Source of the DNA: Forficula auricularia
Taxonomy: Eukaryota > Arthropoda > Insecta > Dermaptera > Forficulidae
Assembly: GCA_024734495.1 (NCBI GenBank)
Contig: JALMQS010000085.1
Location: forward strand, 22,263,077-22,327,076
Length of the DNA: 64,000 nucleotides
Reading direction: 5' to 3'
The stretch's first letter is position 1; every line of letters starts with the position of its first letter. The position numbers and the translations under genes were made by a program. Below are positions 56,446-64,000 of this stretch, one piece after another. Below the pieces are notes generated by a model. It did not search any database. It saw only the letters and a list, made by a program, of their open reading frames with translations, and was not told the DNA's origin.

Positions 56446-57060
56446 AGGGTTCAGGCAGCCAACCAGAATAAGAATCTAAACATCCACTTCAGAGATCATT
56501 TTTAACCGACTTCAAAAAAGGAGGAGGTTCTTTATTCAACTGAATTTTTTTTTTGTGTCTATGTTACCTGATATCTACGCCAATTGTGAACCGATTTTGA
56601 TGGGTTTTTTGCATTGGGTTCAGTCTAGCTTCCGATTGGTCCCGTTTTTTTTTTACATTGGTATTGGACGTTTTTTGATATGTTTGTTCAGGCATAACTA
56701 CTTTGTTTATGAACCGATTTTAATGATTCTTTTTTTATTGGAAACAGGGTACCCTAAGGGTGGTACCATATTAATTTGCTCAAGTTCTGAAGATATGATC
56801 AATGACGAAATAACGTAAATCTCCAATTCTTATGACCAAATAATCGAAATTATAATAAATAAAATCTTTTATAAAAAAAATCAATCTTAAAACGTTCATT
56901 TAAAACCCGCAAACGTTTCTAGAGAATTTCTATATTTATGAATTGAATTTTATTATCATTTTCTGATTCATCCGCCTGACGCTTTCTCTTACGAGATGCA
57001 TGCAAGATATTATATTAAGTCACTATTAATAACATCACTAAAAAGAGAAAAATAAAAATA
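56446..57060. repeat. Dispersed repeat, ACCGACTTCAAAAAAGGAGG phrase
   Basis: Begins near 56510 with ACCGACTTCAAAAAAGGAGG. The word ACCGACTTCAAAAAA recurs at 57081 and 57302. A short open frame (56555-56818) has no domain. The class was not determined. Confidence 0.5.
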
Positions 57061-57378
57061 ATTTTTATAAAAAAAATAAAACCGACTTCAAAAAAATTAA
57101 AATAATAATAACTTAAAAATAAAATAAAATCCACTAAAAGGTATAAAATAATTATTATCTTATTTAGTTACATCTAACATATTAACATGAAATTACTTTT
57201 TTAAGTCGGTGCCAAACATATACCTTTTATGAATCGCACTCGACGGATCTTACTTAGTACGTTTGGTTGGTACGCTCGCTTATAGGTATAGTTTGTTTGG
57301 TACCGACTTCAAAAAAGTAATTTCATGTTAATATTTCGTCGTTTAGTTGTAACTAAATTCGATAATAATTATTTTATA

Positions 57379-58532
57379 CTCCCTCCGTCCGGAAATATGG
57401 TATACATTTCGCGATTTTATTGTCCGAAAATATGGTATACATTTGCAAAAAAAATTAAATAATACTAAAATTAAATATAAAAAAATATTAAATTCATTTT
57501 ATTATCACAATATAACTAAATACAAACCATTTTAGGGCAATCCAAATTTGGTTAAAGTGAAATTTAGGCTTGTTGACCGCTTCTTCTGAACATATATACT
57601 TTTCAACTAATCGACCCTCACGACAAAGTTTCACCTTATTATTAGTTGAATAAAAGATTTCACTGTCGATGGTAACAGAATTGTTTTTATTTTAGGTTAA
57701 AAATAAAATGAGAGAGTCTTCTGTTTTTTACCTTATTTACCTACCTATGAGGAATTTTCTAGGAATTCTTCCCTCCTTTCAACGTAATTGATTCCATACA
57801 CGTTTTTAATGTTATGAAAACGTTATCAAGAGATTTGTCTTTAGCTTATTAAATGCATCTTGAACGCTTTCAATCAATTTATTAATAGCACTGTGTTTTA
57901 ATTTTTCTTTGCTCTTCAAATATTGTAATATATGTTGTTCAATAGTCAATTGATTCGATTTGGCATCTCTTCTTTCTAAATTCACGTTTTTTGAGTTAAA
58001 ATTTTCAATTTTGAAATTATTGCGGTGACTATTTTATTTTTCTTAAAAAACTAATATTTGATCTTCAAATTCCAACTCAACACAAAAGCAATGTCTGTCA
58101 AATATGTTAGGATATTTTAGTTATCAATGTAAACAATAACAATATAATGAGTATTCAAGGGCGGATCCAGGGGGGCGGAGGGGCGATCGCCCCCCCCCCA
58201 TAGAGGCCCGTGCCTGGCAAAAAAATTTGTATAAAAAACAAAAAAACATTTATTTTTTTAAAAATTTTAAAATTGAAAATAAAGTTCTATGTGTGTGTGT
58301 GTGGGGGGGGGGGGGGGGCGACTCTGACCCCTCCCCCGCTTGGACAATTCGATCGCGACACACTTCCGAGATAAAAAGTAGATGTTATATACATCGGGCA
58401 CCTTGGATACATTCGCCCCCCCTCATAAAAAATTCCTGGATCCGCCCTTGTGAGTATTGCAAGTTGCTTTCGAAACTCTGGATAATCTAAGATTATTTTT
58501 CAAATGTATACCATATTTCCGGACGGAGGGAA
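57379..58532. mobile_element. MITE with Stowaway-like ends CTCCCTCCGTCC
   Basis: CTCCCTCCGTCCGGAAATAT at 57379 and the complement of TTCCCTCCGTCCGGAAATAT at 58532 are inverted, with TA on both sides (57377-57378 and 58533-58534). A second internal copy of the terminal sequence (GTCCGAAAATATGGTATACA) follows at 57422. No transposase. A hAT MITE (58156-58450) has inserted into it. Confidence 0.82.
58156..58450 (+). mobile_element. hAT-type MITE, ends CAAGGGCGGATCC
   Basis: Complete copy with exact 8-bp duplications TGAGTATT (58148-58155 and 58451-58458). Same internal layout as 47549-47850: GAGGCCCGTGCCTGGCAAAA, GT run, G and C tracts, GGACAATTCGATCGCGACAC. Confidence 0.9.
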
Positions 58533-58639
58533 TACCTTTTAGTGGATTTTATTTTATTTTTAAGTTATTAATATTTTATTTGTTGCATTTAATGTTTTTG
58601 GAGTCGGTTTTATTTTTTTTTTATAAAAATTATTTTTTC

Positions 58640-59057
58640 TTTGTTCTGGCTGCTTTGTTTCTCTTTAAGAAAAGTTTGATCCATTCAAACTCTGTCGTTC
58701 AAGTGATGATCGATTTTTCTTAATACCAATTGCCTCAACCAAAAACGACGTTTTTTATCATTTTTACTAATGTTAAATAAAATAGTTTTTAGTTCTTCTT
58801 TTAACAAAACAGTTATTGTCTGTACTACTTCACGCACCAACTGAATTAAATTTTTGTTGATTGAATTGAATCAGTTTCTGTTGAAATGTGTGAACAAAAA
58901 ACGAATTCAAGTCATATTCAACTTTTGTTGATCAACAATAAACGGTCAATTTCTAGAAATCTTGATTAGGTACCTAAAATCATCCCTAACGCCAATAACA
59001 AAACCCCATTTCCATCCATTTATTGAAACTTGTAAGAAATTTTCTGTTTGTTTGTAG
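58640..59057. other. PRKCSH intron DNA, no gene seen
   Basis: AT-rich sequence leading to the pyrimidine tract and TTTGTAG before exon 5. Confidence 0.45.
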
Positions 59058-59364
59058 GCTTCAAATTTCTGAGATTCAAGCCAAATTGGAATTCGATCAA
59101 AACAAAGATGGCGTTGTAACTGAAGAGGAAGTGAAATTTTTTATGGAATCTCAGGAGGAAATACCGTGGGAGAATTTCCTGGTAGAAGCCTGGCCAAGGA
59201 TGAAACCGTTCCTCATGTTGGACAAGGGCGTGTTCACGGCACCTGAACAACAAGAAGAGGAGGAAACAGAAAACACCCAACAACACGAGGACGAGGCCGA
59301 GAATCGTTACGAGGCAGAAGATTCGGAACTCGAAGAGGAACACGACGTGCCCGAAGACGCTGAG
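59058..59364 (+). CDS. PRKCSH: Glucosidase II beta subunit, exon 5 (EF-hand, acidic tract)
   Basis: Encodes LQISEIQAKLEF and the second EF-hand loop DQNKDGVVTEEE (D, N, D, T, E at the ligand positions). Then ESQEEIPWENFLVEAWPRMK is the segment matching human DRVWAAIRDKYR, and a glutamate-rich tract follows (EQQEEEETENTQQHEDEAEN). It ends with EDAE before GTCTCT. The exon begins with one G before the CTT codon that should directly follow exon 4. The frame is otherwise open and the acidic tract is as in other family members. Confidence 0.9.
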
Positions 59365-59692
59365 GTCTCTCCAATTGTTTGGGTTTTTTTTTTTTTTAAT
59401 TATCAAGTAATGATCAAAAAACTCAACCACCTGTTCTATTTATAGCTACTAACTCTTAATATTGTTATTATTATTATTCAACCACCTGTTAAAAATAAAC
59501 AAACAAAAATTTATATTTAAAAAACTTTTTCCAAGACTAGGTACGCTCTTCATAAATTTTACAGGTGGTGTGAGGATGATGGGTGGTTGAGCTGTTGTAG
59601 GCAGTGGGGGGGGGTTAGAGCCTCCTATAGTAATAAATTTAGTTGACACAGAGATTGCTTTCTTAATGTTTTTTTATTTATTTTTATTTAAG
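59365..59692. other. PRKCSH intron between exons 5 and 6
   Basis: AT-rich intron of 328 bp. Contains AACCACCTGTT repeated at about 59426 and 59479 and a G tract at 59604-59612. No gene seen. Confidence 0.6.
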
Positions 59693-59795
59693 GATGAAGA
59701 GGAAGAAATCGATGAGGGCCACCCTGGAGAGGCGCATCCTATTGAAGAAGAAGAGAAACCAAAATATGATGAACAAACAGAGAAAATTATACAAG
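59693..59795 (+). CDS. PRKCSH: Glucosidase II beta subunit, exon 6 (acidic, PxYDEQT)
   Basis: Encodes DEEEEIDEGHPGEAHPIEEE and EKPKYDEQTEKIIQ between regular AG and GT sites. Human PRKCSH has MPPYDEQTQAFIDAAQEARN, so the tyrosine-aspartate-glutamate-glutamine-threonine block is a firm landmark. Exon 5 ends in phase 0 and this exon ends in phase 1. Confidence 0.92.
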
Positions 59796-59959
59796 GTTAA
59801 TATCACATTTGGTTTCTTTTTTTTTTAAGAAAATTGAAGAAAAAAATCAAGCTTACGATGCTACTCGATACACTCTGTATAAATTTTGTTGTTGGACAAC
59901 TTAGCAAATGATCTGAGCTAGAAAGCTAAAACTTGGCAGAAAGATCCAAATTATTAACA

Positions 59960-60780
59960 AACTTTTTTTTTAATGAAAATGATGAGAGAAGGAGTTACAT
60001 CAAAAAGGTGCAACCCCTTAAGGCCTGGGTTTTGACCCCTCCATCGTGAAAAGAAGAAGAAAGAATTTTATGGAGTGGGCGGGGTCGAAGGTATCTGTGG
60101 ATACGGGTCTTAAATAGCTGAAGGTTATAAGTCGCGGGAAAGATAGTGGCAGGGAGCGAGTTCTAGTCTCTGGAGGTCATAGGGATAAAAGAGTTGGCGA
60201 AAGCGCTTGTTCGATTTTTCTCCAATTTGACAGCGAAGGGGTGCTGAGCGTTCGAAAACCGCATGTTTCTCGTAAAGAGGGCATTAAGGGGGATAATTGA
60301 TTTCAGCTCGACTGAACAGACACCGTGATAGTATCTGTAGTACAGGAAAAGGGCAGAAACGGTTCTTCGGTGAGCCAGGGAGTCGAGTGAGTTGGTTAGA
60401 GCCGGGTCTCCTATTAGTTTAATTGCTCGCTTTTGAATTGCATCCAGTGTAGCAAGAGAATGCTTGGAGGCTCCCCTCCACAGATGAGAGCCACAGGGAT
60501 GAATTTGAGCCTTATACAGTATAAGAAGTTGACTGGGAGTATAACAGCGCCTAGACCTAAATAGGAGACCAAGCTTGCGCGCTGCAGCTTTAGCAGTGGT
60601 TGAGATATGGTCATTCCATGAAAGGTCAGACCCTAGAGTTACGCCTAGCATTGAAATTTTATCCCTGAATTCTAGTGAGTTTGAGTCGAATGATATGTTT
60701 GGGAGGTTTCTGTCGACGCGCCTAGAAATAAGGCAACACTGAGTTTTCCCTGCATTGAAGTTAACTAACAAACACACATA
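59960..60780 (-). mobile_element. LINE 3' end, 5' truncated
   Basis: A T run at about 59965 (poly-A on the minus strand) is followed by the shared 3' untranslated block and the C-terminal protein region (60163-60777). It lies in the PRKCSH intron between exons 6 and 7. The left end resembles the LINE tail at 9676-9830. Confidence 0.8.
60163..60777 (-). pseudogene. LINE C-terminal fragment
   Basis: Reads KTQCCLISRRVDRNLPNISF, then ISMLGVTLGSDLSWNDHIST and HLWRGASKHSLATLDAIQKR, ending NSFIPMTSRD. It is the post-RT region of the LINE family at 0.9-3.8 kb (there ISxLGVSVASDLSWNEHIS). No RT precedes it and a two-to-three-residue deletion stands at HPCGSHLW compared with RPCLEYCSHLW. Confidence 0.85.
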
Positions 60781-61494
60781 ATGTCTGTATGTCCCCCCCC
60801 CCCCCGTCTGTCAGAGAGATCATTGTAGCTCGTAAACTAAACAAGATATACTCACATGGGCGTGCCCAGCTATGGGCAGGGGGGGGGATTATAAAAAATA
60901 AAACATGTAAAACTATAAAGTAAAGAAATTTTTTTTTTTAAATTTTCTTTTCTTTACTTTATTTAAATATGTTTCACCAAGAACCTACACCATTCTTGAT
61001 TTTCGTCTTATTTTGACGAGTTCTATAAGAATCCGTCGTCAGATCGCGCCACACGGAAAGCGTGATTCTACGGTTATCATATGCTTGGCCCCTCTATTAT
61101 ATTTAATATTTAATAAAATCATTTAGAGGGTGGGGGAAGATCAAAAAATACAATTCTAGGCCCTCCCTTGGATCAATCTCAAACAAATTTTGTAGAGATA
61201 ATCATCAGTGAGCCCCCAAAAGACTAAAAGTGTAAAAACTAACCAAAACTATTCAATATTTCGTTGGGTTTGGTCCAAGGGCCTAGATTTTCATTTTTTG
61301 ACCCCCCCCCCCAATTATGTTCCCAAAAAAAATATAATAATCTTTTCTTTATTATAAGTTCATTTTATAGTATATTTTATAAGTTCCCCCTTAATTTTGG
61401 TTCGATTTCAAAATCTAGTCAGCTCTTAATCTAAATGCACCTAAACTACAATTGAAATTTCGTTTTATATTCACACTAGTTTTTGAGCTAGCTA

Positions 61495-61640
61495 TCTTTT
61501 TTATACAAAGCCGACGTTTCGGATGTTTATTCCCTTCTTCTTCAGGGCTTTAAAGGTCAGTGAAGGAAATACAATGTGACATTCCCCTCTGTCCGTGGAA
61601 GTAACAATATTATACAGTATTTCATTCTCAGCAGAATTTA
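61495..61640 (-). repeat. Hammerhead-bearing repeat, second copy of the 43.5-kb family
   Basis: Shares CCGACGTTTCGGA, TTCTTCAGGG, GTCAGTGAAGGAAAT and ATTTCATTCTCAGCAGAATT with 43540-43680. Confidence 0.65.
61516..61545 (-). ncRNA. Hammerhead-like core with weakened stem
   Basis: Minus strand CTGAAGA, then AGAAGGGAATAAACATCC, then GAAAC and GTCGGC. CTGAAGA and GAAAC are kept but the stem (GAAGG against CATCC) no longer pairs well, so activity is doubtful. Confidence 0.4.
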
Positions 61641-62416
61641 GTACACTTTTTTTACCCAACCCCTATTCCTCGAAACTAATATGAGCAGCCCCCCCCCCAC
61701 CTAGGTGAAATCCTTGGCACGCCCTTGTATACACACGTGAAATTTACAAGTTATGTGTATGTATTTACTTTCATTAAAATCAAAAATCGTAATACAATTT
61801 TAATTCAAATGTTTATTTTGGAAAGGGTCAATTTTTTATGTGTCAAATATAAAAAAGATATTTTTTTCTATGGGTGCCCCGAAAAAGTCCGGGGCTCATC
61901 AAATAAAATAGGAAATAGAGGTTTCCTTCACGAAGGACCGAAACAGGGCCTGAGAACGATCGTTTTTCGGCCATTTGTGTAAAAATAAAAATATTTAATA
62001 AGAGAGAGGATACTATTATTTCTAACCCTTGGTTAAGGTCAAGTTCTCGGCGCCCCTGCCTGTGGGATAACGCTCTAAAGATCTCTTTAAGGCAGAAATT
62101 TAATTCTGTTATATGGCCTCAAAGTGGCTATTTTTATGTGATTTTTGTACCTGTCGGCGTTTGGAATCGGCTTAACGAAAAAATACAACAAATTCACTCA
62201 TTCTTTCTATCAATGACAAAAAGAACAAATTCGATATCACAAGTATTTTAGAAAATATGAAGTAGCGAGCCCGACTCGCATTGTGGCTACTTATCTATTG
62301 TTTGATACCATTAATTGTAAAGAAATAACTTTTTTTTTAGACCCTAAAAACATCGAATTAATAATTTATAAACTGTTTCGTATTTATTTTATGACTTAGA
62401 TGTTTTTTTTTTTTAG

Positions 62417-62607
62417 ATGCTAATAAAGCGCGTAATGAGTTCACGGAGGCGGACAGAGCCCACAAGGACATTATGCGAGAGATGAGCCAAATCAAGGAGT
62501 CCCTTGAGAAGGATTATGGCCCCCATGAGGAATTCGCCTCCCTCGAGGGCGAATGCTTCGAATATTCAGACAACGAATATGTCTATAAATTATGTCCCTT
62601 TGATCAA
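62417..62607 (+). CDS. PRKCSH: Glucosidase II beta subunit, exon 7 (start of MRH domain)
   Basis: Entered in phase 1. Encodes [20 protein letters not shown], then [19 protein letters not shown] and [19 protein letters not shown] before GTGAGT. Human PRKCSH has ARNKFEEAERSLKDMEESIR, then FGPNGEFAYLYSQCYELTTN and EYVYRLCPF. The two cysteines flanking EYVY open the mannose-6-phosphate receptor homology domain. The rest of that domain and the HDEL-type retention end must lie beyond the window or in the remaining 1.4 kb, where none was seen. Confidence 0.95.
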
Positions 62608-62609
62608 GT

Positions 62610-64000
62610 GAGTTCCACTTTTCTTTTCCTAGACTATAATCGAAATTAGTATAATAATAATTTATCTTTATTAGCTATTTTCAGCTATACATAGACAATA
62701 ATAATATACAATCATAAAAATAATGTTACAATACAATACAATATAAAACATTACAATAATAATGTACAACAATAATACAATAGAATACAAATATAATTAA
62801 TAGGGATTGTGGTGTTGGTGCAAGGTGAAACATCTTTAATAAAGATAAAAGTAAATAAATATTAAATGAAATATTCAATTTACTATGAGTTAAGGTTTCT
62901 AGGTCACTTGTTTCACATTAAAATTAAAAAAAATTAAAAGAGGTAAATTTTTTCAATATAATATATACTATATTTCAAGCTGTAAGCTCATCTTCAAGAA
63001 AGTACAGAATTATAACTAGAGACCGGATTCCTATGCAATTGCATATTTTGTTTGCCGCCACATACGACCCAGGGGATCAATTATCTATCCGAATCATGCA
63101 TCTAATATACTGTGGGTTAAATTTTATACTGCATATTTTTGCATATTTGAGTAATATTGCATAAAATTGCATATTTGAAGAATATTGCATAAAATTGCAT
63201 ATTTGAAGGATTTTTTGTCAAATATAGCCTATTTCGTGCCAAATACAGATTTTTTAAAAGTAAATTTTCGGAGAAAGAATGAAAAATAATGAAGAAATCT
63301 ATATATATAAAAGCCATTGTCAGACAGTACCCGAGGCGCAGCAAGGAATATGTGAGAGAAAAAGCAACTAATATTCAATGACAGTTGTTATATTGTCAAA
63401 TTTTACAAATAAAACATCTCTATTCTCTATATTATATATCTATAATATCTCTATATATTAATATATTCCTCTATATAGCTTAGAATATTAGATTTACGGC
63501 GTGTCTCATTTGAAATTTTAGTAGACAAATTTATTAATTTTAAATATATTATATATTAATATATATTTAATTTTTTGGAAATAATTCATACCGCGAAAAT
63601 TATTTTTTTTTTTTGAATTTAAGAAAAATATAAATTCTTAAAATTTTAGTAGACAAATTAATTTTAAAATATATATATATATTATATATATTTAATTTAT
63701 AATATAAGTTTTAATGAGATATGATTTAATGGGATAATGAGATTAATTCTTAATTTATTACTGCGCTGGTCATTTGAAATTTTAGTAGATAAATTAATTG
63801 TAAATTATTATATATAATTAATTTAGAGACACTTTTTAGATAAATTTAAATATTGAAATGTAATATTAAAAAAGAAATAGGTTTCCAACCTATCGGGAAT
63901 TTCGAGAGAAATAGTTGCATGCTCTAATAAAGTATTTATAAAGCATTTAATGATATTTTTTCATCATTCTTTGATCAATATTCATTATTCAAAAAAATAT
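62610..64000. repeat. Terminal intron region with tandem-like repeats
   Basis: Three units around AATTTTAGTAGACAAATT at about 63515, 63645 and 63775, about 130 bp apart, and short TTGCATATTTGAAGAATATT units at about 63130-63210. A word TCTATATATATAAAAGCC at 63299 resembles a Helitron 5' end. An (AAT) and ACAATA rich stretch lies at 62660-62790. No further PRKCSH exon was found. Confidence 0.55.

Larger units (their letters stand above)
57060..58640. repeat. Inverted-repeat element hosting a Stowaway-like MITE
   Basis: The left arm (57075-57200) has CCGACTTCAAAAAA, AAATCCACTAAAAGGTATAA and AGTTACATCTAACATATTAA. The right arm, on the other strand, has the same words but is split by the MITE 57379-58532: it resumes with TACCTTTTAGTGGATTTTAT. 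Inner inverted phrase AACATGAAATTACTTTTTTA is at 57184-57204 and complement at about 57313. Confidence 0.65.
60781..62416. other. PRKCSH intron DNA between exons 6 and 7
   Basis: Apart from the hammerhead-bearing repeat, this holds G-tract minirepeat units at about 61110-61320 and an unassigned patch with GCCCCGAAAAAGTCCGGGGC at 61875. No exon was recognised before 62417. Confidence 0.5.

Noticed and set aside
57379..58532. Plant contamination because of Stowaway-like ends
   Set aside because: The element sits inside a repeat with an empty copy beside it and carries a hAT MITE of the same family as others in this window, so it belongs to this genome.
285..64000. CRISPR array, prokaryotic operon or phage
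   Set aside because: Repeats are transposon-type or microsatellites; exon-intron genes and poly-A LINEs show eukaryotic nuclear DNA.

Overview
This is an AT-rich, intron-rich nuclear window from an animal, most likely an arthropod and probably an insect; I cannot fix the order. Reasons: two conserved metazoan genes split into short exons by long introns, poly-A-tailed LINEs, Ty3/Gypsy, Tc1/mariner, hAT, piggyBac-like and Helitron-like elements, and no sign of bacterial operons. One run of 141 N (17228-17368) is an assembly gap.

Host genes. Two genes lie head to head. On the minus strand, from about 34.0 kb down to 10.7 kb, are the first exons of an anoctamin of the ANO8 type (predicted membrane protein, TMEM16 family); the later exons lie off the left edge or are lost. 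On the plus strand, from about 40.16 kb to beyond 62.6 kb, is the beta subunit of glucosidase II (PRKCSH type): signal peptide, two LDL-receptor class A modules, coiled coil, two EF-hands, acidic tract and the start of the MRH domain; its end lies past the last exon seen. About 6 kb of repeat-filled DNA separates the two starts, so promoters of both should lie in 34.0-40.1 kb. ANO8 splice junctions are mostly regular, whereas three PRKCSH junctions are irregular.

Mobile DNA makes up most of the rest. 0.3-6.1 kb: a decayed mariner-family element (TA-flanked inverted ends) split by a minus-strand LINE whose upstream region carries a 256-bp tandem repeat. 7.3-8.05 kb: Helitron-like copy. 9.3-10.4 kb: inverted pair of hammerhead-ribozyme-like repeats. 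11.2-17.4 kb: a young, nearly intact Ty3/Gypsy element in sense orientation inside an ANO8 intron. 17.5-26.5 kb: Tc1-like MITE, another hammerhead-like pair, a TIR element with a relict transposase helix-turn-helix, a piggyBac-like MITE and a hAT element, all in ANO8 introns. 26.8-36.9 kb: inverted-repeat elements, tRNA-like SINE heads, LINE 3' ends, hAT MITEs. 38.4-39.4 kb: second Helitron-like copy. 42.4-45.8 kb: a set of nested elements including a near-perfect 967-bp palindrome and a Tc1 transposon with long inverted repeats. 48.0-58.7 kb: decayed mariner, fold-back elements with long arms, G-tract minirepeats, another inverted hammerhead pair and a MITE with ends like plant Stowaway. 59.9-60.8 kb: another LINE 3' end.

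The most interesting pattern is the recurrence of the hammerhead core (CTGANGA, short stem, GAAAC) at no fewer than eight places in several different repeat families, often as inverted pairs and without any reverse transcriptase nearby. That is what non-autonomous retrozyme-like or Penelope-related elements would look like. Coordinates of exons were read by eye from frame, homology recalled for each family, and GT/AG sites; no search was run.
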